A program made the position numbers and the translations under genes. Below the pieces are notes generated by a model. That model was not told where the DNA came from. It saw nothing but the letters and a program-made list of their open reading frames with translations, and ran no database searches. Shown here one piece after another: positions 11,968 to 23,884 of a stretch of DNA of 64,000 bases. Source of the DNA: Uranotaenia lowii (lineage: Eukaryota > Arthropoda > Insecta > Diptera > Culicidae); assembly GCF_029784155.1 (NCBI RefSeq), contig NC_073693.1, positions 238,948,750-239,012,749 on the forward strand. Direction: 5' to 3'. How positions within the stretch are numbered: the stretch's first letter is position 1; the number at the start of each line of letters is the position of its first letter.

Positions 11968-13157
11968 CACTGCCGGCCAAAAATTTGGGATCACCCGCTG
12001 AAAAACATGCAAATTTTGATCGTTCATATCTCAGCCGTCTTAGGACATATTGCAAATCTTCTGATCTTATTTGAAAGATAATGAGCAATAGCTATTTCGG
12101 AGGTATTTTTCCCAGAAATAATGTTTTAGTTTTGCATCTAAAACTTAACCTAAAGTTAGAACATTTTCAAAAAATCGCATTCTATATTCAAAGCCTATCA
12201 TCTCGGGATAGGGTGGACAAAATTTCAAAATTTGAGTTGCATTAAAATGCTTATTCTATACTTCTTAAAACGCAATCAAAAATTTTTGTGCAAAAATTAA
12301 GAATGTACTTTTAATTAATAAAATAGACACTTAAGTTATCGTCCAAAAGTTTGGGATCACCCCTAGTATGGTGTATCGGCCAAAAGTTTGAGTCATTTTT
12401 TTAAAAACATGCAAATTTAACTCATTCATATCTTTCTCATCTAACATCGTATTGCAGATCTAAAGGGTGCATTTGAAAGCTTAGGAATTGTTGTTTTTTT
12501 ATAAATTCATTAAACAATTATATTTCAAATCCATAACCATAAAAAATATAGAATCATACGTGTGAATTTGAAAAAAAAAACAATTAATTTCAGTTAAATT
12601 TTTTATGGTTATCACTTTAAAATATAATTTTTGTATGAATTTATAAAAAAAGACAATTTTTAAGCTTTCAAATGTACCTTTCAGATCTGCAATACGATGT
12701 TAGATGAGAAAGATATGAACGCCCTAAACGGCCCAAAATTTTGGCCGATACACCATACTAGGGGTGATCCCAAACTTTTGGACGATAACTTTATTGTCTA
12801 TTTTATTAATTAAAAGTACATTTATAAATTTTTGCACAAAATTTTTTGATTTTGTTTTGAGAAGTATAGAATAAGGATTCTAATGCAACTCAAATTTTTA
12901 AATTTTGTCCACCCTATCCCGAGATGATCGGCTTTGAATATAGAGTGCGATTTTTTGAAAATGTTCTAACTTTAGGTTAAGTTTTAGGTGCAAAACTAAA
13001 ACATTATTTCTGGGAAAAATACCTCCAAAATAGCTATTGCTTTTTATCTTTCAATTGAGATCGGAAGATTTGCATTATGTCCTAAGACGGCTGAGATATG
13101 AACGATCAAAATTTGCATGTTTTTAAGTGGGTGATCCCAAACTTTTGGCCGGCAGTG
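11968..13157. mobile_element. 1.19-kb palindromic fold-back MITE, TA target site
   Basis: The left end CACTGCCGGCCAAAA and the right end TTTTGGCCGGCAGTG are perfect inverted copies. TA is found at 11966-11967 and 13158-13159. The homology continues inward on both sides almost to the middle: TTTGGGATCACCCCTAGTATG at about 12349 pairs with its complement near 12755. The whole unit can therefore fold into one hairpin with arms of roughly 550-600 bp around a centre near 12560. TA target and CACTG ends suggest Tc1/mariner mobilisation. There is no coding sequence. Confidence 0.82.
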
Positions 13158-13159
13158 TA

Positions 13160-15500
13160 ACTCGTGCATTCATTCTTTGTTTGATTGGAATATTTTTTTT
13201 CGCTCGGTAGTTCTGTTCTATTTTATCTGGAATTTGACTTTTTCCTTAAGTTTTACATTCAAGGGATTCTGCTAGGATTCCGGAAAAACATCTGGAGTCA
13301 TCATCATTTGGAAGCAACTTAAAGAACATTTTCTTTAATCGAAAATTTTATCATCGCTTGGACGTGCTCAAAGATCGTCTAGAAAATATTCTGGCAAAAA
13401 ATGCTAATAACTAAACAAGTTATTTTGCCTTGTCTCATATAAACTTTGAAATATTTTTTTAGAAAATAAAAAAAAATTATATCTTCATAAAGTGTTACCT
13501 ATTTAATTTTTACAGCCTTATCGGTGAATGTCATGTTCTTTAAGTATAAAGATTTCTAGCTTTGAAAATCATAAAGGGATAAAAAAAATAGAAAAAAAGA
13601 CAGGAGTTAAAAAAGATCGAAGAGAGATTTTGTAAGAAGCGTTTTGCATCAAGCACGGACCAACTATTTTGAAGTGGTGGAATAGGAGAGGGTTGAGTCT
13701 ACCACAAAACTGTTGTCAGAAAAAAGCGGGATGGTGTGACATTTTCTAAAAATGCGGGACATGTCTTTCATATACCGTTGCGTTCAAAAAAGAATGAAAT
13801 TTTTATGAAATTTTTACACAATTTAGTTTAACTATCCATCTAATGCTCTACAAAATTTGAAGTTTTTACAATCACTGGAAACAGAGATACAGCTATTTCC
13901 GTTAAAAAGGGAAACTTGAGCTTCATTAAATTCGCTGTTTTTTGACAATTTTCATTAAAAAATCTTGAAATTTAGCCCAAAGATGTAAACGTGTTTGACT
14001 TAGTACTTGGCCAAGTTTCGTCAAAATCGATTAACATGATCAAAAATGGTGCCAGGTAGAAAATGAGGTTCATTATCGCCCAACGATTTCATTCAAATCC
14101 ATGTTTTCTGGTTTTCTTTCTTATAACTGGGATTTTTATACACAGGTCCAGAATAAATTATATTAAAAATTCAAAATGAGCTGTCAAAATTCGTTTTAAA
14201 TGTAAAGGAAACAATATTGAAGAGTTTTAAAAATCGAAGGAATTAGTTGAACAAATAATTATGAACGTGATGATATGAATTCAGTTATTCATTCACGCTG
14301 TCTGCACTCTCTTATGTAGATAAACTTACTTCCTGAATCGCAAAGTTTGACAAGGGTGGTCTAGTTATTAAAGGTTTTTTTGCAATCATCGAACACATGA
14401 TTACTAATGAAAATGGATTGGGTCTACGAAAGGTACCATTTTCCAAAAATAACAATACTCAATACTTTACTCCAAGTTTTCATAACAAAATATATTTTTT
14501 TAAATGATAAACATTAAAATAAAATTCGAATTTCTTGATTTTTTCTTTGTGTACCGACAAATAAGTGAATAAAAATCAAAATTCTGAACGCTGCAAAATT
14601 TCGGTTTTTTGGTCTTGTAATCTTTCGGATACTTGATTTTTTTTGAAATTTTCATAAAACACTTCAAACTTCATTTATTCCCCCTTCGGGTTTCGCAGGG
14701 GAGGGTGACAAAAGAAGAAACTGATATGTGTTCCAGCCTAATTGTTACTTTTAAGATTGCGGAAAAAATGTGAGAATCAAAAATTCAAATTGTGTGACCA
14801 CCATGTTATTTGGTAGTGACAATGTGGTATTTTGTTGTACATTTGTCGCTAGGGAAAGCGTAACTGCATTCTTTATTACTTTAAAGTGTAAAAAAATACA
14901 GTTCATAAGCTCATAAGATACGGAAAACGTATTGATAGTTTGGAATCATGCACACTAAGGATTTTCTCAACAAACAGATTTAAAAGTTTTTCAACAAAGG
15001 ACGTTTAGAATTTTAGAATGAAATCTGTTCTCGAAATGCAAAGGAAAAATTGATATGAAACTGTTAATCAGTACCAATTAACATCAAACTTTTATTTCGG
15101 TGCTTAGCATCAGAAATCTAAAAAAAATCATTCGGAACTGAATCCAAATTTAAAATTAAGTAATTCCATTCAAAAGTCATTGTCCGAGATTATATTTATT
15201 TTTTTTTCTCTTGGGATTTTAAGCATCGTTATGGCTTATTCATCCCGATCAGATTATATTTAAGAGTTCAGAAGCTCAACATTAAAATTCAGTAGGTATA
15301 AAAAAATCTTATTTATAATCGGATCTTCACATGACATCACCAATATGATTGATTTTAAAAAATCCTAATCTTAAAAATAAAGGAGTTACCTTTATAAAAA
15401 GCGAAGTTGTTGTGACAAACTGAGAAGAGGTTGACAAATTTCAACGAAATTTCGCAGGATAAAGTGATGGTTTAAATCATTAGAACTATTTTCATACCCC
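13160..15500. other. unassigned AT-rich DNA with one Tc1-like terminal fragment
   Basis: The stretch at 13773-13935 (CGTTGCGTTCAAAAAAGAATG onward) is an inverted copy of 21735-21911. It looks like the end of a repeat, but its partner end was not found. The rest of the interval has no gene or clear repeat boundary. Confidence 0.35.
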
Positions 15501-15619
15501 TTTGGGTTTCAATCTGCTTCTATTTGCTTTCTGCAGAAAAAAAACCATATCCGTAATTTGAATAATCTTTCAAGATTGAATTACTGAAAATTTAAAGTCC
15601 TCTCACACTGTCACGTTCG

Positions 15620-15755
15620 ACTTATATAAAATGTTTTTTTTATTGGTAAAAAACCTGATTGTGAAATCTAAAACCGGAAAAATTACAAAAAAACGATCGG
15701 GAAACCGGGAAAACCCGGGAGTTTGAAAATCGAAACTCACTGGCCGGGCACTCTG
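15620..15755. repeat. right end of a CCGGGAAAA-family element
   Basis: The string ACCGGAAAAATTAC... GGGAAACCGGGAAAACCCGGG leads into CTCACTGGCCGGGCACTCTG. This matches the right ends at 31643 and 31788 (CTCGCTGGCCACCCTG, GGCCACCCTG). The left end of this copy was not identified. Confidence 0.45.
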
Positions 15756-15759
15756 TTTT

Positions 15760-16430
15760 TTAGAATGCTATAAGCGACCGAATGAAATTTGTATCTGTAT
15801 CCGCGCAAAACTATAAAAAAGGTCTTTAATCGTTGGCCGTTTCTTCAAAAAATACTGGAAAACCTACGTAAAACTTTTACTTCAGAACAGCTTACATGAA
15901 GCCGTGGGATGTGGGTATAACGCTGCACTAAATTTGGCTTCCTAATAACCTAATAAATATATGTAAATAAGCACATATAATTAGTCAGGAACTGCGGTGA
16001 ATCCGTGCACTCATGGTTAGCTCCCTACAAACGCGTCTAAGTTTGTGCCAGAAAACAGCATTTGCAGCTTATACACTACTTAGTTTGGTCCTGGAGAAGG
16101 TTTTTATGGCTCTTTCGTCTGAACTAAAACGGGACCTGTCATATCAAATTCAAATTGTGTAGATCCCTTTTTATGTGACTTAATTGGTCAACAGTTCGGT
16201 AACTGTGAGATGTACCTACTTTATTCCTGGATTGTGCCAAATTTTAATGAAAATTTAATATCTCAGGAAGACTATTTCGTTGAGATCTACCCGGAAGGCT
16301 TCGTACTCCAAAGTGATTCTTTTATTGAGGTGCACAAATTACTCATAAAACCTATCTTGGAAAAAACAGTGGCATCACCCGTTGCCAGATACTTTTCAAA
16401 CATCCTTCGCAACCACGCACACACGTCCTA
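15760..16430. other. unassigned, low-repeat DNA
   Basis: The part around 15890-16080 has balanced composition and looks unique. A 78-residue frame at 16210-16446 has no motif I recognise. I see no splice or start context strong enough to call a gene. Confidence 0.3.
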
Positions 16431-18600
16431 CCGCAAAAAAAAATAAAAGTAGGCCCCAACATTTCTGTTTTTACGAGCTTTTTCTGTTGCTCTAAACTTC
16501 CCTTCCCCGCTCACAATTCGACTGCTGCTGAGGCTAAACAGAGTCGTAAACAGTAAATTTTCGCCTTTTGCCAAAATTATCCAGCAGCAGCCCCCAAAGC
16601 ACCACTTCAGTTCAATCCTAGCTGGGCCCAATGTTTTTGTTATTGCTTTGCTTTTCCAAAAAGCTAGTACACACGATATGAACGTCGATTGGCTGATGCC
16701 ATATCGACAAAGGCAAATCTAGGAACGTCGTTTTCTGAGAGAGACAGATGGAGGAGAGTAGCAGCAAAAAAACACCCAACCGACGTCAGTCGCCACCCGC
16801 TTGTTGCTCCAAAACACTCCCGGCGACCACAAGCCGCCTCACGTCTCATACCCAGCTGAGTGAGTCCAACCAAAACATGGAGAACCCAACACAAATTCGG
16901 GCCCCCTGGTCTCCAACTCGCTTTTAGCCTAAGCATGGTAACGAAACGCGTAGCACCTTTTTAGTACGAATGCTCTCTTTCTTCCCTCTTCTTCTTTTAC
17001 GAGTGAAGGTCAAAGCGAACGTCGAAATCGAAATTGAAATCTCATTTCCCTGAACCCGGATGCTTCCGCAGCACGCCTTTACTGGTATCTTCCGCGACTC
17101 TCTATCTAACTAGCAGCTGGTGGCTGGGTCGATCAGGTTCTGCAAATGGATTGGAACCTCCCGGAAAAAGGATGGCTGCAATATAGGCTTAACAGTGATT
17201 TGTGTGCCTTTTGGCACTCTTCTTATATGTGGCACCTGGAGGTTTGATATTTGTGTGTCCCCTGTGGGAAAATCACTCACATTAGTAGAATTTATTTCTG
17301 CCGTCTGCAAACGAAAATCCTGCCAAACACTTTATCGATTTCCAGGCGTCTACTAGGGCTTATGCCCAACTTTACGGCTCACTTTTGGCGACAATTTCGT
17401 GCAAACTTTGGATGGTTTCATCAGCAATAACACAAAAAAGGACACTAAACAACATGACACGCTCGTCTTCTGGCTGCTGCTTTTCACGCTCTCACGCTGG
17501 TGTGACGCACATAATCTGTTGATCTTCCTCCTTCTGCTGATTCCTAGGAATCACATGGAAAACCTTCACCCTACAGAAGAAGTAGCTACGAGCTAGTTAG
17601 TCGTATCCCACCCACTCGTCGTCTCACTGTGATGAGATGCACCTACTTCACCGCCCCTGAGTTCGCCCGCATTCTTCGAAAAACAGGACACAAACAGCAG
17701 CTCCCGCTGCTAGGCTTTTCCGAAGAGAGCGAAAGTTGGTTGACACATGGCGCTACTTAGTAGCTGATGATGCTTATGTTGCTGCATCGATACAATCCCC
17801 AAACAGCTTCTTTGTTTTGCGAATTCAACCCCACGATTGCAAAAAGCACTCACAGCAAAGCATCCTATGCAAGACGACGACGACGCCGAGACGCCAAAAA
17901 TTCGCATCACTTTTAAAAATAAAATTTGGATAAACAATCCCAAATTTGTGCTGCTCACCTTTTTTTTCAAATCCTCCGCCACTACTAACCCATCATCGAG
18001 TTTAAAAATACCATCCCGACCCAGAAGAGATTCACCGCGGTCGTTGGAATTCGCTCCATCCTCCTTACGGTGCGACTGATCTAAGAAGAAGACTCCTTTG
18101 CGTTCGCCATTCGGAGCGAGACTGTTTCCCCAAATGAGGAAAAAATCCATCGCCAAAAGGTGTCTGGCTGATTTTCACCCAACCAACCAGCATATAATTT
18201 CGGAGGACACACTTCACTCCAACAGACCCCAAACGCTTCCACAATCGTCTTCGTGAGTGAAGCACGACGACCGTGATTCGCGCAACTTTGCACACTCTCC
18301 GGCTTCGACTGTCCCTGTATGTATGGGTGCTTAGTAGTGTTGCTGCTGCTGGAAAATGACCGTGACCTTGCGAGAATTGAACTATGGCCAACATTTCTCT
18401 ACTTCTTCTTCTAACCATACAAGTCAGCCAGCCAGCCACCCCTCGACTCGATGGGTGCGAAATTCACTTTCTCTCTCGTCTGTTGTCGATCGTTACTGCG
18501 ATGCGAGCGGGTGAACACTTTTCAACTGCTCACCATCTCACTGGGTTGCATTTTGCAAAGAGGATGTTGGGTGGTGGGTGAGTGAATTGTTAGAGTACCA
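16430..18600. other. less AT-rich unique island, possible 5' or regulatory region of a host gene
   Basis: Compared with its flanks this 2.2 kb is clearly richer in G and C and shows none of the repeats seen elsewhere. Several frames of 60-150 residues exist on both strands, which is expected where stops are rarer; none carries a domain I recognise. On the minus strand TTATATG near 18190-18196 lies about 29 bp upstream of a TCAGCC initiator-like word, a weak promoter candidate reading toward lower coordinates. Confidence 0.35.
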
Positions 18601-18778
18601 AGGTGGCAGTCGCTCTCCTGGTGGTTGGAAGACCGGCTGCAGTCGATATCCTTTTCCAATTACTTAATCAAACGGCCCCAGTGAAATTGAAAACAAACCG
18701 AGTGTGGTGTGGATTCCAAGGCATACGGATTCGTTCTGTGACAGTAGAACGTTGTGTTGACAGTAGAACGTTCAAGTA

Positions 18779-18862
18779 TTTGTTTTTGAAGATATACACC
18801 GTCTTAGCCGATTTGGGCTTTAAAGACTGCATAAACACGACATGGACAACTTAAATAAGATT
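18779..18862. repeat. repeat fragment, left part of a copy split by the 1.9 kb insertion
   Basis: It contains GATATACACCGTCTTAGCCG followed by TTTAAAGACTG. The same sequence is found inverted at about 24820-24895. The copy breaks off at 18862 and its continuation (AACATTTAACTCCCAG) resumes at 20790. Confidence 0.5.
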
Positions 18863-20766
18863 CACTAATCACTAATCACTAATCGTACTTCCACAGCCAG
18901 AACTTATGTCTGAGTCCCAAAGAATAATAAGAGTACGTTATTATTCTTCTTGTCTTTGTTTATGCCTTTCATCATTTTAACATAAAAACATTAAAATGAG
19001 CAAAAACATAAAATGGTTGGGCCTACCATGGAGCAGAGAACGCAGAGACATCTGGAACACAGGAACAGAAGAAACGTGGACCACCAGTACCATACGTTTC
19101 AAATGGGCAGTATCGTTGGAAGCATGCTAAGAAAAATGCTCCTTGATGAAATATCCATGCGTAATGTGAAGCAATTCCACCAATAACTAGGACCTTTCTC
19201 CTGTGGCTGGAAATGATTTATTTTGTACAAAGAAATCACAAAACTTACGAATAAATTCTTTTTGTAAAATATTGAGTGATCAATGAATGGATTTTGTAAT
19301 TCTAAGAGTTATTTTTCTTGGATGTTTAGGATTTCTGTGTACAATCATTTCTGGTCATCGACCAAGGATAAAGCGCCTTTACTCGCTCTTGAAAATAAAA
19401 AGAGAAACGGAAAACATTAATCGAACATAAAACCTTTCGAGGTTGGTTAACAGCTCGAAAGGTTTTTTTTCAAATATTTAATCCTTAAAAGCGTACCATT
19501 TATCATCTGCTTTCAATTTTTAAAGTGAATTTCTTACTTAAGATATAATTAATAACAATTGAATTTGCAAGAAAATTTTATTCAAAATCTGAGTTCCGAC
19601 TGTTTTTAAAAGTAACACAAACTCTTTATTAAAAATACCTTATTGGGTGAGTTAAGAATAATTATCATTGTGCAGCCAGTCTCCTTTAGCCGTAGGGAAT
19701 TGAAGAGAAATCCGGAAGCGCTTTTAAAGTTTTGAGAAACATGAACATTACTCGGCTGCAATAATGGCATAGCCAATCATTCCTAGAGCTCTATCAAGAA
19801 ATGGCTAAAGAAAATAGTCATAGTAATATAGAAACAGGCAACGTTTATGACCGAAAAAACAAGCGTAGGGAAATCACAACAGAACCAAATTTTTTTGGTG
19901 GATACCATCGAGGACAAAAATGTTTGCAGTTTTCGTTTTAGCATGTTAATGATAATTGCTAAATTTGGTATTTATTTTGTGTCAAAGATTTCAATTTCCG
20001 AGAATTATTTCGAGCACAATAAAAGCGTGCGCTCTAAATGGTCACGCCTTGTATAAAATCCACTGATAAAAGCATTAATCTGCATTTGCCCTGTTATCGA
20101 AAAATGACTTCCAATCACAGCACTCCGAATAGTTTCAAACTCACACGCACACAAAAGTGACTGTGTATAATAAAATTTGAAAAAAAAACTCACCAGCAAC
20201 TAGAAATTAAAATATAGATCTATGAAACGATTGAATGTCAAATATATTGTTACTTATGTAATGATTTTTAACAACCTAAAATGAATTACTGGACCACGTT
20301 TCGGATAAAATAGCTGAGCCAACAAACATCTGAAATGTGCAATCGTTTTTCCGTTATTGACTCTCGTGAATCAATGTAGGTACCTATTAAAACCGGAAGA
20401 TTTCCATGAGAAATCTTCCACGAATCATTGTTTTTACGTAATATAAGTATCATGGAACGGACTCACCAAATAATGTTTGGACATGGTAGTTGGTGACCCT
20501 GTTTCCCGTCAGCTATTGGCCAGTTTGCGCTCGGTGCAGCACATAGAAAAAACGTTGTCCAAACTGTTTATGTCGTTGGAGGGGGCGCAGCTCTCAATAT
20601 TGAACACTCGATCACACTTAACGAATAAAGGCACTCCCGAATATTCGAGATTTGAATAGTTACCACATTTCAAATCAATTTTACCACTTGAATATTAAAA
20701 ACAGAATTTTGAACGACGGAGAGAAAATAAAACGCGTCCGTTGCCATCCAATCATGGCCTACTTCC
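18863..20766. mobile_element. 1.9-kb insertion flanked by 23-bp duplications, type unknown
   Basis: The same 23 bp, beginning ACATGGACAACTT, occur at 18840-18862 and 20767-20789, and the sequences outside belong to one repeat copy. The insert starts with three CACTAAT heptamers (18863-18884). Read on the minus strand this is a 3' tail of ATTAGTG repeats, as some LINEs have. A 23-bp duplication would also fit target-primed retrotransposition. No reverse transcriptase is visible, so it could be a 5'-truncated LINE or another retrocopy. A 60-residue frame at 20477-20659 on the plus strand looks protein-like but is unassigned. Confidence 0.45.
19429..19470. other. 13-bp perfect stem-loop followed by T8
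   Basis: AAAACCTTTCGAG (19429-19441) and CTCGAAAGGTTTT (19454-19466) are exact inverted copies with a 12-nt loop, followed by more T. In bacteria this would be an intrinsic terminator. In this eukaryotic setting it is more likely chance or part of a small RNA or repeat. Confidence 0.5.
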
Positions 20767-20830
20767 ACATGGACAACTTAAATAAGATTAACATTTAACT
20801 CCCAGCAGAGCATCGGACCTATTTTGGCTG
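20767..20830. repeat. repeat fragment, right part of the split copy
   Basis: After the 23-bp duplication the sequence continues AACATTTAACTCCCAG, matching the inverted copy near 24795-24835 (AACATTTAACACTCAG on the opposite strand). Confidence 0.45.
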
Positions 20831-20844
20831 CTTTGGGAAGTTTT

Positions 20845-21225
20845 CCAAGGGTGCCTAAATCACAGAAAAATCTCTTATTTTACTAAGTTTTGAGAAAATT
20901 TTCATCACAAAATCTGAGTCACAGAACACAAAATTTTTGAATTTAACAGAATTTTTGAATTTTGAATAGATTTCCAAAATTATGATATTTTTTTTTGGCC
21001 ATTATAAAACTTAGATTTTTTACTTTGAATTGAAATAGTATGATAATATTGGTAAATTTAATTGATTTTAACAACTAAAATTAAAAAAAAACAATTTTCA
21101 ATGAAATTGAAAAAAAAAGCGTCTCAGAAACCAAGCACATAATTTTTGGTTATAATCAGAATCACAGAAATTCAGATTTTTTTTTCTCGAAACCACAGAA
21201 TATTTATCGGTAACCTTGACTATTT
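20845..21225. repeat. TCACAGAA-rich element, ends AAGGGTGCC / GGTAACCTT
   Basis: The sequence between AAGGGTGCC and GGTAACCTTGAC repeats TCACAGAA and CAGAATTTTTGAA words. A related stretch lies at 11500-11880. The ends are only roughly inverted and no target duplication is clear. Confidence 0.3.
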
Positions 21226-21533
21226 CTCCAATTAAAAAAAAAATGTTACACCTTTTATCCATTCATTACGAAGATCAAGGTTTTTTCTATCGAAGCATAT
21301 TGTTTGTTTGTTTGAGAAAACCTTTGGGGCATCCTAGCTCGGCTTGTGTACAAAGGTGGAAAGCAGTACGGATATGTTAAGGAATTAGAGGCTGCTGTGA
21401 GAGAATGCTCGTCAATTCAATGCAGAACAGAATTTTTGAAACTATTCGCCAGAACGGAAGGCAAACCAAATATTAACCACTTTTTACTGTTAAAATGTTT
21501 GAGTAATTTTTGATTAAATAAATAAAAGCTAAA

Positions 21534-21911
21534 GTGCGTTTAAACGAATTTTCCTCATAAAAATCTATTTTTGTCACATAAGAACTTAAATTTGAAAACA
21601 ATACAGTTATCGACTATTCTTTAGAGTACTCAACATTTGGTACTGATTTGGTTCAATTATTGTAGGCTGGTTAACCTGAATGTTAAAATATAGCTGTGCG
21701 TTTAAACGAATTTTCCTCACTGTAGCTGTATCTTTGTTTTCCGTCATTGTAAAGACTTCAAATTTTGTGGAGTGTTAGTTGGATAGTTGAACTAGAATGT
21801 GTGAAATTTTCATGAAAAAATATCAACCGAGAGAGAAATGGCAGCTTGTCAAAGTTGGAAGTGGGTGCGCAGCTTCACACGATTTCATTCTTTTTTGAAC
21901 GCAACTGTATA
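21534..21911 (-). repeat. Tc1-like terminal fragments
   Basis: GTGCGTTTAAACGAATTTTC with TCA after it occurs twice in the same orientation, at 21534-21557 and 21696-21719. The second copy continues to CACTG and TA, as at a Tc1/mariner end. The segment 21735-21911 is an inverted copy of 13773-13935 and ends in GAACGCAACTGTATA. No transposase is seen. Confidence 0.4.
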
Positions 21912-22341
21912 TAAAAAAAAATCTATAAAATTCGTTGTTCTGACCAAAACCTCACACTGCCGTAAAAAGTTTCTACTGAAGCTTTTCGTATCTGGATCTA
22001 CATTTGTGGGTCAGTTAGAATGCCCATCTACGCTAGATAGTTGACTTCCGCGCCTTTTCGACCTATTCTCGATTGTTTCACTATTCAAATACTGCCTTGG
22101 AGATATCTGGACCTAAGGTGATCACTTTTGTACCTAAGGACAAGAATTCTCTCCTCGAAGCATCGTAATTTAAGACCCATCGAAAAACACTGGGTTATTT
22201 CGAAATAAACACTACAAAAACATCTCGAGAAGTAAAGTTGATTTCTGTAAAGAAGAAGCTGGAGCAAAATGTGTTCAAAATTTAATGACCAGTGGTTTGC
22301 TGAAATTGCGATTTTGTAAATATGGTATTTTATTTTAATGA

Positions 22342-22531
22342 TTTTTTTTTCGATTATAGTCGTTTTACCATCTTTATGGCATTCGCGACTTTATCAACGT
22401 TGCAGTTGGCGGATCGTTATTGAAAAACTATCCGGTACAACTGTGTTCGATGTTTACTCTTGGGCTCGAACTCGCGGACATCGGCTCAGGAGACAACAGA
22501 CTTGCCGACTGAGCTATATCACAAGCCCGTC
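22342..22531 (-). mobile_element. tRNA-derived SINE, copy 2 (complete)
   Basis: Same family as the copy at 3332-3532, here on the minus strand. Box A and box B lie near 22480-22510 and the A tail appears as a T-run at 22342-22350. The 10-bp ATTTTAATGA occurs at 22332-22341 and 22532-22541 as the target duplication. The high similarity to copy 1 suggests fairly recent activity. Confidence 0.88.
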
Positions 22532-22544
22532 ATTTTAATGAAGT

Positions 22545-23375
22545 AATATGCCCAAAGCTCACTAATGCGATGTATTTCGTTGTCTTGAAATTTGGAAAGG
22601 ATCGATCTACAGTCGATCCGCTTTTAACCCTTTCCTTCCCATGGTAGCACAGGTGATCCACAACTTCGCTAAACTGGCATTTGAACTAGGCGCTTTGGAT
22701 CAACACCATTTTCTCATCGAATATGCAGGCATGAATGAAGAATCATTGCACAAAATTTGAAGAAAATCGATTCACTAGTTTTTATTCGGCAGGTCAAAAG
22801 CTGCGCAAAAGTTGTTGTTTTTTAATTTAAATCAAGTCGTGATTTGATGTTCAATAATTTCTCAAGTTTTCATAATTACCCTCAAATAAAAATACTGACG
22901 TGCAGAAAATTGCTTATGTAAGCAAAATCAAATGATGGTTTGCTTGGATTTCCTCTAAAACATATGAATTTTCGAACAAGTAAAGTGGATCACAGGTAAG
23001 TAAAGTGGATACTCTGGGAACAAAACGTACTTTTCATCTTGCTAAGTTTTTTTTCAATACTCATGAAAATCATTCCGTCAAAAGTTTTTTCTCTTCATGA
23101 TAGGTATTTCATCTACTGAAATGACCACATATCTCAAAATATTTGCAAAAGCTCGTGATTTTTTTTTCGAAAAGCGGCATGTTTTGTAATATGGCGCCAT
23201 TGGTTCTGATTAATTTTTGAGTAAATCCAAAAAATAAAAAATTGTGCCTTTTCCGACACTGCCTTGAATAAAGGAGAATTTCTAAATATTAGTACGCAAA
23301 CACCCTCCCAGCAAACATTTGAGAAGGTAAGGTATACCGCAATAAACGATTTTGAATAATTTAAGTAAAACGAAA
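22545..23375. other. unassigned AT-rich DNA
   Basis: AAGTAAAGTGGAT is directly repeated at about 22979 and 22999. Otherwise no gene or element boundary was seen. The 105-residue minus-strand frame at 23134-23451 has no recognisable motif and overlaps the tRNA-like sequence. Confidence 0.35.
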
Positions 23376-23377
23376 AA

Positions 23378-23462
23378 AATATCTTCGACCGAGATTTGAA
23401 CTCCAGTGCTTCGAGTTCGCTGTCTGATATCTTACCACGATGCCAACTCATCAGCTATTGCT
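23378..23462 (-). mobile_element. tRNA-like SINE head, second family
   Basis: On the minus strand TGGCATCGTGG (box A) is followed about 45 bp later by GAGTTCAAATCTCGG (box B). The spacing fits a tRNA-type promoter. Pairing at the acceptor ends is poor, so this is not a functional tRNA gene. The head sequence differs from the 3332 family. Confidence 0.5.
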
Positions 23463-23884
23463 CTATAGGTGAGATTTTCTTTTTACGACCCGGTCAAAGG
23501 AAGAAAAGAAGCGATCAGATAGAGTCTCTCTTTAAGACACGAATACCCCAGGAGTGGTAAAATGACTAAAATAAACCATAATAAAAGATAGAGTCTCATT
23601 TGTCGTAAATCAGTTCACTCGTAGCAAATCAGCTCAAATCGTTAAAGTCGAATTAGCACATTCTCAACTTTTTGGATTGTCTAAACTGCTATCCGATTCA
23701 ACTTTTTTTGGGCAAAGCTTGTCGTAAATGAATGATAGAAAATCACTCAATACAACGTTTTCACGATAATTATTGAGAATGTCCTAATAGTCGATTTGGA
23801 TTATCATTTCTATTACTATTTCATGCTAGCTGGGCTCTCTTTTGAAAGATAGTCCATTTTGATTGATAAGTGCTCAAATTATGC

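Noticed and set aside
17710..18156. 148-residue minus-strand open frame in the 16.4-18.6 kb island
   Set aside because: Composition is irregular, no domain is recognisable, and the opposite strand also has open frames over the same bases.
19429..19470. Bacterial-type intrinsic terminator
   Set aside because: The stem and T-run are real, but nothing else in the window is bacterial, so I list it only as a structure.
13773..21911. One 8-kb element bounded by the inverted GTTGCGTTCAAAAAAGAATG copies
   Set aside because: The interval contains a unique island and several independent repeats; two separate terminal fragments of the same family are simpler.
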